Assembly: GCF_037392515.1 (NCBI RefSeq)
Contig: NC_090288.1
Location: 5,449,501-5,513,500, forward strand
Length of the DNA stretch: 64,000 nucleotides
Direction: 5' to 3'
From: Haliotis asinina
Lineage: Eukaryota > Mollusca > Gastropoda > Lepetellida > Haliotidae
The position numbers and the translations under genes are program-made. The first letter of the stretch is position 1. Each line of letters begins with the position of its first letter. This document shows, piece by piece, positions 40,481-54,400 of this stretch. The notes under the pieces were generated by a model. The model saw only the letters and a program-made list of their open reading frames with translations. It had not been told where the DNA came from and searched no databases.

Positions 40481-43400
40481 CATTTTATGCGTGGTAGTAT
40501 GTGACTCCAATGTTCCGCGATTTGTAGACCCATCAAGAACTTGTTAGTGCCACCCCGCCATGTGCTATTGCAAAGACTACATCTTCTAGTGTGGAGGAAA
40601 ATCAAGATTGAAACTAAACATCCAATCTGCCAGGAGACTCAAAGTCAGAAGTCTGAAATGTTTCCGATTGTTGAGCAGCCCTGAATGTTCAGGCATTATT
40701 TGAGATGATTTAATCATTTGACAAGCATATACAGATCATGATATTCATCATTCCTCTGTTCCCACTTAGTCCCACATATAATTAGGGAGCTAGATACCCA
40801 TACTACCCCTTTTCTATTGTGCCCACAGGAAACATGTATGCTGTACAAACTGTGTATATCATCAAACCGTGTTTATTAGTTCTTACGCCTGCATATATAG
40901 GTTCACTTTTTGATTTTCCGATTTCCCTTGCAATTAGAGGCCAGCGCAATAGATTAAAATACACTCCCTGCTGTGTGTAAGGTAGTGGTAGGAACATCGA
41001 GTGGCTTGGATGTTCTCCTGGTATATTCGATTCATGCAGTCGTACTGGCCAGTACCCATCCATACTTTTTCAAGTGAAAGATCATGAAGGTCAAACTTCT
41101 GTAATAATATATTTTTTTATTAATTTAACGTTATAGTTTTTTAAAAAAAAACATACAGGCTGTCAACAGTCATTCCATGTGAATATGGGTACGGTCTGGC
41201 ATTTAAACTGCAATAAAATCACAAATTCCGGCAAAAGTATCCTGCTAATTTTCGACCCTAATTTTCCGAGCACAAGAAACTGAACACATATACCCCAGGC
41301 CAGTTTCGCACTAACTGTCACCTACTGGAAAATGCCTTCAACAAAAAGAACGTAAGTCATGCTGATAAAATTAACAGCAATAAATATTTAAAATCATGGT
41401 CAGTTTTAATAACTGGATGCATGGTTCAGATGTTTACATACGGGTCTCGCTCAGGAGCATGTGTTTTTGAGTTAGTGCAGTGTAACCTGGACAGCAACGC
41501 ACGTAGGGATGCGATGGGAATGGTATTGTCCACAACTGAACCTTAATCTAGAACAGAAGCCATGTAGAAGCCATGTCCAATTATTGTGCCACTGAACTGC
41601 AGCGTCTGACCTCCCTTCATTCGTGAGTGTCGCACGTGGAATCTCATCTACCCGCCACAGCCCTCGTTGCCCCCTTTACAGCAGAATGGGTCTGAATCAA
41701 AGGTACACGAACCCGCCCAACCAGCTTGACCCCACTTCAGACCCCACGACGTCCACGTGCATTTTACTGCCGCTTTCCTGTACGTGCTGCGCTCTACATC
41801 AGTCTCTCTGATCATGAGATTGTTATGAAGTTTCACCTGTAGTTTGTAGTTGTTCTAAAAGCTGTTTCTAGAGAACAGATGCATGCAACGAAGATGAGAG
41901 TTCCTAAAACCTCTGCGGGCCTGTCCCTACAGCAGTTGTCTGGTACCATAAGGTGACTGTTGGGTTGAAGCCAAATTAAGTTAAGTCTCCCTGTAGGTTA
42001 TAGATCACTCGGAGTTTGGTTTCTAATGGTTGAAATCTTCAGTTTGGAACCGAGACCCGAGACCGTACAGCACGTACATTTAGTCCTCGTGATCTCACGA
42101 TACGTGTTTCAATGCTGTATTCAATGTACTGTCTTTTATCGCACTTATATCGTGACGTGCCTTCAAATTTATGTGTGTGTGAGTGTCTGTGTGTGACGAG
42201 ACCTCCCTTGCTGTATAATTACACAAGATAACAAACACCATTGTTTATCGAAGATATGTTGACCTTAACCCGAATGAGGGTTGATCGGTTCTTTCACTAA
42301 ATAGAATTCGCTAAACCAGTTTCTTTATGTCATCGCTAAAGATCAAATAAAAAAATTGTCCTGCCAAGGCAGAACTACAGTAAACTTCCGAACTCATGGT
42401 GATCACTGATTTTACTTCGGTGGTAGTTCGTTTATTACCGCCTAACATAGATTACAGAGTGTATATCATAAGACACGCTTAGTATCTGAACATATACAGG
42501 TTTTATTGAAACAAACCATTCCTTCTAAAGTGTGAAAGGAGTCCTATACTGGGACGGGAGATTCTGAACCTGGGAAAAACTAGACTTGCTTTATTGGGGG
42601 CTTTACCATAAGCGTTGCAGAAGGAGTTGGTCGGAAGTGAAAACAAAGCGATTCAGCAGGGAACCTATGTTGTAGAGTATCCCTGGGTTCAGTGACTGTA
42701 TTTTATGAGCATTTGAAACAGTCATCACTGTATCGATCATACCTGAGACACAACGAGTGCCAACGTATTTTTATACCCAGTGTCTGAATAAACTGTCTTA
42801 ATCTACCACCCCTTCGATCAGAAATAGAATCAACCAACTCCGCCTTTCAACAGATGTAAACATTGCACCATTACTCGTAAACTGTCAAGCTATATTTAGA
42901 TCAGGTAATGTCACTAAACATCATCCTGTATTGTGTTAGTGCGACTGTTAAGTAAAGCACGACGGTTGAAGGTAGACTTTTGAGCAGGAATACAGTTAAA
43001 TCATCTCAACAAGCGTTGTTGTGTTGTTTTCGAGCGTTGCCAAGCTGTGATATTGACATCAGGATATTCGAGGAAAAGGCGTCTGCTTTCAGGGGAGGTA
43101 ACTGTTGCGTAAACCAAAACATTGATATTTTTCAGAACTGAAAACATATTGTATGTCCAGTAGCAGAACTAAAAATATATTGTATGTCCAGATTTACTGG
43201 AGACAGTGACAATAAATTGTCGACGCTGACAAATGTTTTATACATATGCAGAAAAAGAAATTCTGACAACTATTATGATGAGCTAATGTGAGGTTAACCT
43301 CAGTCATAATCTTGATTATCGTGCAATAATCAGTGTGGTTGAAAAAAAGGACTCTTTCCTGAGAAATCTCAAAGATTGATTTCAGTCATCATGGCAGATC

Positions 43401-44779
43401 CTTCTGAAACAAAAATAATTTTATGAGTATCCTAGCCTAATCATGGTGATTAGATATATTATTCCTGATGAACTTTGAGGACTGTTTGACTCTATGTTCT
43501 CAGCTGTCATGTTTGTATGTTCCCTTTACAGGCTTAAACAGAATGATGGCTCAGTAATTCTATTGCCAGTCTTTGTAAAGAAAACTCTTCGATTATTCCA
43601 AGTGAGTCGGAGCTGGCAAAGAATTGTTATGTCCAGTGAACTGCTGATCAAGGGTTTTTAAAAGGAAAGACAGTCTGGAGGTTAGTTATTGTTTGTATGT
43701 TTTATTGTTTTGTAAATTGAACCCATGAACATTTAATTTAGGTTACATATCAGACCCCATATTGTGTATCAAGCCCTGGAGCTTCCTCGATCAATGATGT
43801 ATCCAAGTAATTAGTTCAACTGTCCTTAGCAATATATAGAACTCTGTACTCGCACAAAATATCGTCAGTGTTGTATTCAGTAGAAACATATCTACTCTGG
43901 AGGTGAGCTTGTTCTTCAGTGTACCAGGGTCTCCAAGATACAAAAAAATGATTCAACAAAATTATTTTAATCAGTTTAGGAACAGTTTATTTATTATACA
44001 GCTATATACTGGTCGAAGGACTGTATTAGATGTATCTGACCTCCCACACACATCTTTAGTAACATGTTTTCATGTTGTAATGTATGTTTGTGGTTTTGGT
44101 TTAATGACTCACACATCAGTTGAAGAAATGATTGTGTCAGGCCTGATAATCTGATGATGAGGCCATACAAGTTGGATACAATTAAATTGATTTGGATATG
44201 ATGTGGCCACCTGAGCTGAGTTTAACCATTGCTTACTCATCCCACCCCAGCTGGTGGGGCATCCCACCCCAGTGTCAATCAAAACTACATCCCATTCCTG
44301 CCCCTTACCTTAATCCCAATCCAACCCCTTCTGAGCCCCGATCCTCAAAGTGTGCATGACGTTGTGAGCTGATGGAACTCATCGTTTACTCCAGGCTCAC
44401 GTATGTTGCAGCACTGTAAACACACTGTGGATCAGGACCCTGGATTGATCCACACACGTCCCAAACTTCAAAACAAAAAATTCAGAAGTGTCTAATTTTG
44501 GTAAACATAAATTATATGCAAATGCCAAATAATTCTTCCTTGTAGAAGACAAGTATCTGGATGGCAACTTCTTCTTTATTGTATAATACAATGTTGCAGG
44601 GCTACTTCTTGCCCCTTCTTGAGGTGGTCAATCACTCGAAGAAGGGAAAAGATTTAGTAGCCCAGAAACATTGTGTCAATTACAATTAAGAAGAAGCTGC
44701 CATCCATGTACTCACCTTACATATTCATTAACTTCTAAATGCTGTCAAGAATCTAATTCGTCTTTGCTTGCTTTAATAG
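40481..44779. other. Intergenic region upstream of the RBR gene
   Basis: I recognise no exon, RNA gene or mobile element in this 4.3 kb. A non-coding first exon and the promoter of the RBR gene must lie somewhere here, because the first coding exon opens with a splice acceptor. A CCCCA-rich stretch at about 44240-44340 is low complexity. Confidence 0.4.
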
Positions 44780-45403
44780 TCACTGTGATTCCATCATGGT
44801 GCTGAAGAAATCCAACTGCAGTCTGAACTCTGGGAACACACTGAAAGTCAGGTTCTATCGCAAAGAATTGACAGGAATACAAGATCACCTCATCACCAAG
44901 GTTTACATAAACAGAATCATCCAGCCAGCTGATTTTGAAGAACAGAATGCGAACATATTGTCAACATCAGAAAAGTACGTTCAAGATGGGGACCTGGCTA
45001 TTCAGCATAACTTTCACGATCCAGTTGTCTTTTCACTGAATAAAAGAAAGCGATGGTTACTACGAGAGACTGTTGCTAACACCATTTGCTATATGGCTGA
45101 AGAAAACTGTGAGGAAGACTTTAAGATTACATTGGTTGATAATGTTCACTATGGATACACTTATTTCAAGTCCTTTAATATTCCTGTGTGCCGGGAATAC
45201 TGGGATAGTCACAACATCCAGCCTCATGTTACTCCCAGAAAGGATGCCTCGTATATTACTGATCTACGAAATCGAGGGAAGATGAAAGAAGACGAAAGGA
45301 AGGTGACAAGGAGAAGAAAATATCACAACCAGCATTTCCGTGCAATCCAAAGGAAGGTGAAGACATTGCCCCCAGAGACAGAGCTGCACCAGCAACCATA
45401 TAT
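44780..45403 (+). CDS. RBR gene, first coding exon (unrecognised N-terminal domain)
   Basis: Acceptor TTTAATAG precedes 44780, ATG at 44796 in context ATCATGG, donor AT|GTAAGA at 45403. The reading frame would stop one codon after the donor, a good sign that splicing occurs here. The 202 residues look globular, with a basic C-terminal part (RKVTRRRKYHNQ), and match no family I know. Confidence 0.85.
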
Positions 45404-48400
45404 GTAAGACAATATGGCCACCGTTTGCAGCCATTTCATGAATAATTTTCCTCACGTAACTAGTGTCTAGATTACTTTAGATATATTGGTTGAGAAAGGT
45501 CAAACTGGGTAACTGTGTAAATAAATTTGCGTTTTTTAAAAGGAATAGATATAGAATTTCTGATTAATGTTCGCACTTAATTTGACCATATTGAAAACTG
45601 ACTTTCTCATAACCATTTTACAACCAGTTTTGTTAAAATGTAAGCAATACATACCTTACTGTTTGTGTGTGAATAATTTTTCCCTTTATTTTACCTTGAG
45701 TTTTTTATTTTGAGTGAGTCAGTTTGACTTCTGCCGCTTTTACCAGCATTCCAGCAGTATCATTGTAGAGGACACAAGAAATGAGCTTGACACGTTGTAC
45801 CCATATGGACAACAGAACCTAGGTCTTTTGACATGTTCAGCAAATGCTTTAAGTACCAGGCTACCCAAGCACCCTATTGGTATTTTGACCATATATTGAC
45901 ATATTTGTTCAAATCATCAGAATTTCTAAATTTCAATGCTCATATACATCCATTTAAGTTAGGCCTTTCTTCTGATTAAGCTGAGAAATCACGATGTGAC
46001 TGAAATACTTTTGAACACTGTTGCCTGAGACTATATGTTTCACAAACTGGACATTTTTCTCCGCCCTTCACTTCCAGACTCAGGAACCTAGCAGAGCCTC
46101 ATGGATGCCCTGAGATTCGATACGAGCTCTGGTCACCAGCTGAGTATACATCCAGAACAACATTCTACAAAACAATTCCTTATGAAAGAATTTGGGATAG
46201 TAAGTTTTTACTTTACAAGCATATACATTGATTTTATGAATTCATTTGTGTATCCTTGGTAAACTGGTTTTCATTTTCATTAGCACGGACGAAACAACAT
46301 CCAGCCCTGATTAATTTGGATCAGGTAATCTGTGTAGAAGGGATTTCTGTACGGGCCTGATTGTCATTTCAAGTGAATTTTGTTTATCTGTAGTTCACAT
46401 GTTATGATATTTGGCAATTCCTCAGTTAATGGTGGTGCAAGCTGACAGCAGCAATGTGTAAGTGCTGCACATAGTAAAAAGTACAATGAGAATACCTCGC
46501 AGAAACGAGTCGTCCAGTAGTGAACACTAAGTAAGTGCATTTATTGGCAGCTGGTGAGGTAGCCCACTGTTTAAAGTGTTCGCTCACCACGCTGAAGATC
46601 CAAGTTTGATTCCCCACATGGTTGCAATGTGTGATGACCCGTGAAGGTCCCGGGGTAGAATAGGCCTTCAGCAACCCATGCTTGCCATAAAAGGCGACTC
46701 AGCTTGTCATAAGAGGCGACTAACGGGATCGGGTGGTCAGGCTCACTGACTTGGTTGACACATGTCATATAGCCATATAGCTGTAATATTGCTGAGTGCG
46801 GCGTAAAACTAAACTCACTCACTCACTGCAATGTGTGATGCCCAATTCTGGTGTCCTCCAACACGATATTGCTGGAATATTGCTAAAAGTGGTATAAAAC
46901 CCAGCTTACTGGCTTGCTTTTTATGATGATCAGTTTGATCATTTTAATTATTTCCTCTTTTCCAATGCATCTCATCCAATATCTTCATCAAATGAAATGT
47001 CAGCTGCATCATCTTGTGGTTTGTCTCTGCTGCAGCCAAGCATCATTCCGTGGAACCATACAGGTTCCATGTCTTCTGTTTCAGTACACTAATCAGCTGC
47101 CTGCCCTGTAAGACACCTCTTACTTTTGTTCTTGCCTGTATTCCCTGCTCACTTTTTCAAGCTTTGCTGAACTGTACTATGTTTGTGAATTGTGGGATTT
47201 TCATGAGTGAGGGAATGAATTTTCAAGTCACCAGAAATGGGCTTCACAAATGGCACCCATGCTGCGAATTGAACCCTGGCCTCCGACGGGATGAGTGAAT
47301 GCGTAAACCACTAGTCTACCCTATTGCCCCAGTTACAACTGAAGCTCATGTACCAAAATATTTCTTGCAATAGCAGTTATTTGTAATGAAATGTAAAGTT
47401 TTAGTATCTAACAGCATAGGGACTCAAACTGGGTCTTTGGCGTGACATGCGAACGCTTACCTCAGTGGCCCTTATCTTCATGAAGACAAAAAATGTGGAC
47501 AACAGATAAATTTGGTAGCAGGTTACTTTAGGATTCATCTGAAAATGTAAAACATGTTTGACTGCAGCTCATTTAAAGGTGCTTTGGGTTATGTTCAGCA
47601 GTACCTCTGCGTCAACAACATTTCAACCAAGTAACATTGATGTATTTGGGTGTACAAGGACAGTGGTTCTTAGATGTCCATGTTTTAGTAAATATTGATA
47701 TATGGAAAATAATGTCATGAATACTAATCAGTTAAGGTATTTGACCATGTGGGGTAAGTCTGTTTTATGGGATATAGCCATTGCTGTTTAGCAGCCAATA
47801 TGTGCATGTGATATTTATAAAATGTCCTACATGGCCAGGATTTTGGTTAGTTGAAAATGAAATCATATTGAAAATTATACAATCAACCTTTGATGTTTCA
47901 AACTTTCCATTGTCGCAAACTAAAGGCATGGTCTCGTTCTGTACCTTCTTTAGTCATTGTTTTTGCAGTTTTGTTGAATCTTGGAAAAATTGAATTATTT
48001 ATAGTACTGGGTGTTTATAGCTTTAACATATCCACATCAGACTGTATTGAATAGGAACAATAGATTTGAAATATGCTCATAGAAACAAATAAGGGAACAC
48101 ATGAAAGTGCAAGTGTTCCTTTATTGTTTTCCAGGTTTGTTCACAAGGTAAGTGTTGCACTTAGGAGATAAACATCATGTGTTGGCCAATTTCCAGGTGT
48201 TATTGAGTATTTGAAGCACTGGAATGCATTTGGAACCGACGGCATCAGCCACCGCAGGTATCAAATGAAGTATTCCCGTGCTTCAAACACTCAATGACAT
48301 TGTAAACAAAAAGTAAACCAAAGGGTTTTAGTGTCTGCACTCGTTTACATCGAGTACGGGTGCAGCAGTGAAGTGTCATCAGCTTGCCGTTTCAGCTGGT

Positions 48401-51400
48401 TCCCATGGTAGCATCTGGAGTTACTCATTTGTGACGTCATTCTAACTTTACGTCACCATATGATTTGAATGACGTCACCACTGTTGATGACACAACAAAA
48501 CAATTGTTTACGTGTCAATACGCAGTGAATAGTCTTGCAGTTGTAGATTCCCGGAAACTGTATTGAATAGGAACAATAGATTTGAAATATGCTCATAGAA
48601 ACAAATAAGGGAACACATGAAAGTGCAAGTGTTCCTTTATTGTTTTCCAGGTTTGTTCACAAGGTAAGTGTTGCACTATAAGTGAAATTCTGGAAATAAA
48701 TAATGGAACATTTGTACTTTCATAGGTTCCCATTTTCATTTCTGTGAGTATATATTGTATCTTAAATTCTGTTCTGTAAAATGTATCTTCAGGAGATCCA
48801 ACTCACAATATGAGACGAAATAAGGCCCTGAAGAAAAGTAAAGGACTCCACAGCAAGAGAGATAAACAAGAATCACATTTTGGTTTCTCACCGCAAGGCA
48901 TTAAGGAACAGGCAGATCAGGAACAGGAACACCCAGGAGGATTTGGAGAAGAATGGATGTGGGAGTTGGACAAGGTGGAGGAAGTGAAGAAACGGGAGAG
49001 GGTCGTGGAAGTGGATTTGCAAACAATGATCATGAAACAGAGTCCAAGGAAGAAGAAACAGAAGAAGAAAGGACAGAAGGCTAACATGTTGGAACAGGAG
49101 ACTTACGTGTTTTTGACTGATGAGAGGAGGAAGAAGGTCAAGGTTGAAGTTGAGCAGATCAACAGAGCAAGTTCCTTGTGGACAAAGAAATATGGGAAAG
49201 GTTGTGCAGTTGTGCTAGAGAACAGAACCAAAGTGGGAGATGATGATAATGGTGATGATTTTGAGATTGTTGATAGAAACGCTGAATCTGTGAATCATTC
49301 TGACCTGGCAGGCGAGATACTGGAACTCGTGAAGAACCACCTGCAGGTGTTCAATGGGAACTTCTTTGTGTGCAAGGTTGCCATGGAAGACATTGTGCCA
49401 AGAAAGCTGGTGGAACTGTATGGACATGGTGTTGAAGTCAGCCTTGTCCATCCTTACACGTTTGTCATTAACCTTGGGAGAAGTCAAGGTCACTGGTGTA
49501 TGGTGTGTCAGATGTCGCCTGGACTGGGATTTTGGCCTGACCCTGAATCTCAAACCACTGTTGCTCTTAGGTAAATATATCTGTAACTGATATCTGATTT
49601 TTTCATAACAACTTGAAAGGTACAATTTGGAAATATTATCAGGTTATGAGTTAGTAGTAAATGATGATTGCTCTGAATAATGTAAAAGGAAGTTGTTAGT
49701 ACTGGAGGGAGACCTGATTTCACTGTTGTTAATATAAACATTAAGGAATGACATTTTGGTGAAATGTATGTAAACAGTATTACACACACAAGTTCAGAGT
49801 TGCAATGAACATGATGGGTTAGGAGATAGAGGAACAATAAATTTAACTTTCATAATTTTTTAATATTCTATTTCATATCTCTGATCATGTTGAGACAATG
49901 CAAGCAATACCTGATGGTCAGTTAAGCTTATGGATTGAACATATTGTTTTGATACACTGATTTTAAGAATGAAGTTGGATCCTTATGTCTGTGAAATCTA
50001 CAGTCACATACGTTACTTACCCACGACAGTTTCTGGTAACTTGAAACATGCTGGCATGTTATTTTTGAGGTAGCAGGTTTTGTAACTTGCTGCCTCTACT
50101 GTCTTGACAGGTAATAGTAATTCATACTTTAGAACCCAGAATAGAAGTTTCCTTTAGATATATGTGAGTTTACATTGAGTGAAGGTGAGCTACTGAACCT
50201 ATTCCTCAGTAAATTATATACATGCAGGGTAACATTGCAAGGAAGAGGTAGCGAACATGACATCTGCGCTGTGAACTCCAGGCTTCGTAACGCTGTGAAG
50301 CAAACCTCCAGATCAGGACACACACTGATAGAGTTATCTGCCCTTGCCAACGAAGTCATTGAAGAAACATTACAAGTTTTGTAAGTAATGTGTACTAACA
50401 TTAGTATAATATGATCCCATTTCATTTTAGGGTTATCAGTGATTATGTTTTGTTTTATCTTAGATTATTATTTTGGAATGTCTCATTCTCTCTCCCATGT
50501 CACTGGTATCGCCAATTGTTTTCAAAGTCACGAAGCTGGAACAAAAAAGCTCTATCTGTTTTGTATGGAGAATATTACAATTAGAAAGTAAGAAAAGTAA
50601 GGAAATCAATTGTGTCGTTCATATACTCTGTCACAAAAGAAATTCACACCACCAGAGATTGTGTTTGTTGAGGCAGGTCTTTGGTGGTTTAACAAATTAG
50701 CAATCAAACTAAATTTTTGAGCAATTTGTTCCTGATAGAAAACTACTTTATGATGGATAGTTTGAAGGAGTGATGACAAGGAATGTGTTGCAGGTCACCT
50801 GTGAGGAATACATATAAAAACTTATGACCCTGTCTACATATATTTTCAATTCAGGGTGACTACAAAGTCTCGGGCAGATCTCCATGGACACAGAACAATC
50901 CAGAAGAAACTTTTCTCTGAGTTAACTGTAGTGAAGACAGCTGAAGAGGTTTACCTTGAGAACAAACAGGATAGACAGGTAGGTGACATTCACAAGTAAA
51001 CAGGATAGATAGGTAGGTGACATTTACGAGTAAACACAATAGACAGGTAGGTGACATTTACAAGTAAACAGGTTAGATAGGTAGGTGACATTTACAAGTA
51101 AACACAATAGACAGGTAGGTGACATTTACAAGTAAACAGGTTAGATAGGTAGGTGACATTTACAAGTAAACACAATAGACAGGTAGGTGACATTCACAAG
51201 TAAACAGGATAGATAGGTAGGTGACATTTACGAGTAAACACAATAGATAGGTAGGTGACATTTACAAGTAAACAGGATAGACAGTTATGTGACATTCACA
51301 AGTAAACAGGATAGATAGGTAGGTGACATTTACGAGTAAACACAATAGACAGGTAGGTGACATTTACAGGTAAACAGGATAGATAGGTAGGTGACATTTG

Positions 51401-54400
51401 CGAGTAAACACAATAGACTGGTAGGTGACATTCACAAGTAAACACAATAGACAGGTAGGTGACATTCACAAGTAAACACAATAGACAGGTAGGTGACATT
51501 CACAAGTAAATATGATTAACATGTTGGTGACATTCATCAGTAAACATGATGAGCAGATAGGTCATATTCACGAGTAAACAGGAAGGTGAGGTTCATTATT
51601 AAACAGGTATGCCTTGTTCATGATTAAAGAACAAGGTCTCATTCCTGAGTAAACGGATTTGTTGTATTCATGAGCAAACAGAACATTTCACATACTGTAT
51701 GTCTCCTTTCCAGATTTGATTATTTGCATCACTGGTCTGCAGTCCAAATGAAGCTCAGTTAAATAATCATTCAAGTAACCCCATTGTTGGTACTAGAGTT
51801 TAAATGGAACTGCATTAATTTTTCATGTATTTCTTTTGGCTATGGAGTGAGTGAGATTAGTTATACACTGCACTCAACAGTATTCCAGCAATATGATGGC
51901 GGTCTGTAAATAATCGAGTTTGGACCAGACAATCCAGTGAACAGCAGCATGAGCATCGATCTGCGCAACTGGGAACCGATGACATGTGTCAACCAGGTCA
52001 GCGAGTCTGAGCACCCGATCCCGTTAGTCGCCTCTTACGACAAGCATAGTGGCCTTTTGTGGCAAGCATGGGTTGCTGAAGGCCTATTCTAACCTGGACC
52101 TTCATGGGTCTTTGGATATGGAAACACATGACCGAAAGATTAAATTTTAGTGAAAACATATATCTTGACTGTTTTTTTTTGTCAAATTGTGTTATAACTT
52201 GTTTCAGGTTCTACCAAGTGTTGCCAGAATTGACCTTCTAACTCTGATTGACCTTGATTTTGACCTCATAGAGGAGTGCTCAATCTGCTTTGCATCTTGG
52301 GAAGGAGAGGAATGGTCATGGATTTCACACAATGTGTCATTGTTGCCTTGTCGACACAGCTTTTGTCGACAGTGCTGGCAGCTCTACCTATGTCAGAAGA
52401 TCAAGGAAGGGAGGACAACTCTTCATTGCATGGTAAGGTAACTGTTGATAGTCTTAGCACTGGTTGCAAGGATATCATGTGTGGTGTCAAGATGTTAAAT
52501 ATGTGACACATTTAGCAGATTTTTGTCAATCATTCTTGAATAAAATAATGTATTTGTTGTGGTTAGAGTGTGTGATCAATCATGTGTCATCATAATAATC
52601 AAGATCTGCTCTTGATGTAAACCTCTTGGTTTATGGTTGTGATCGATATATGTGCAGGTAGTATTATTGGCAGAAGTATTATGTCGTAATAAATTCTCAA
52701 TTCTTAACTCAAATGACTCAGAACCAGTGTGCTATATAACTGAATACCTCCCGTACAGCTACTCGATCTACAGTGACTTGGTAGATAGCAATTGTAAATA
52801 TTGTATATGTCTGTTGAACATTCATATTGTTCTCATGCATGAGACTCAATAACAAAATTTGTTGTTTTAGGAATATGGTTGCCAAACTGAGTTGGATCCT
52901 GCTACAGTTACCTCCCTTGTTCCCCCTGACTTTCTCACAAGGTGGCAGCAACAGTGTGCAGAGAGTCATGTGACTCAGGCAGGGGGCTGGCACTGGTGTC
53001 CGAAGGCAGGGTGTCAATATCTAGCCAAGATGGCAAAGCCACAAGATAAAAAGTGTGAGAAGACTTGCTAAGTACCCGAATGTCCTTTTTCCAAAGTTCA
53101 CAGATCCCTGCATATTTTACTGACTTTTCAGAGAAAAACAGTGTACGCAGATGAGTCAGATATACATGGTATTACTTCTATCACGATTCCTTCTATGACC
53201 CTTGTATAAAATATCAGCATTGTGGGCCAGAGCACCCTAGAATGCCCATGACACCAATAACTTGACCTTTCCATAGAAGTTTCTAATGTATGGAATTTGT
53301 AGAGAAGGTGTAAACACATTGCATCAATTGCACTGAGAGACTGACATTTCTAGCTCAACAGACATGTCTAAATATTCTGAAAATAATTAAAAATCATCAA
53401 AATTAAAATATTTGAAGCCAGTAAGGTCATGCTACATTTTTCACAGCCTTGTCAGTTGGTAATATCTTTGTCTTTATAATCTAGATTGGATACAATATAG
53501 TAAACTTGCAACACTGCAGTTAAACCTTTACACTTACCAGAGCAAGGATGGGCAGGATCCCAATTAAGGAACAGGATTTTGATGAAGGCATGACTCTGTT
53601 TCAGCTCAGCGAATGTGCCAGTATGGAGTTCCTGTTCTGTGTCACTGTGGGGAGCTTTGGTGTCTTCTTTGTCAGAAGTCACCTCATTGGCCAGCTCTCT
53701 GTAGCCATGGCGATATATATTACAAGATGTTGCTGGAGAATGGTATGATTGGAATTGTTATTAGATGTTTCTTAGTCTTTTCTGTTTGCAGATTGTCATA
53801 TTTATTATGCTTTCCGTAATAATAATTTAAACGTTTGAGCTGCACTAAATGGTGCACCATCATTTAAGGAAAAAGAAGAATTTATTGTGACAGTGTCTCA
53901 CATTAAGTATGCTCATAGCGCTAACAATGACTATAAAATACACTTAGTACTGAAGTCAATTTAGAGAAACTTTCTGTAGAGAAAGGTTTTGAGATGACTC
54001 TTAAAGTTTGGAAGGGTTGGAGACAACTTAACTTCATCAGGGAATTTAATTTGACAGTTGCCGTGTGGTCGTAAGTGTTTCTGTTGTTTAGTGTACTAGA
54101 TTGACCTGATAAGATACAGGTAATATGATATGTTTGGAATATTGGGAATATACTTATTTAGCTGGGGCTGGGGGGTAGCCTTAGGGCTAAAGCATTCACC
54201 TATCGTGCCAAAGACCTGGGTTTGATTCCAGTTTTGAACTGAAACACGTTTTTGTTGTACTCAAACGACCTTCCGTGTTATACCATTTTTATTAAACGAG
54301 TGAATGATTTGGTATCATTTTTAACAAGCAAATGAAAATGGTATTTCATGGAAGCACAAATTGATAGAAACTGCTGCTGTGTGAGGACTCCCAGTTTTCC

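Noticed and set aside
50860..51499. Antisense frames reading the 34-bp minisatellite (MSPTCLLCLL repeats)
   Set aside because: Translation of the repeat only. The repeat derives from the opposite-strand exon end.
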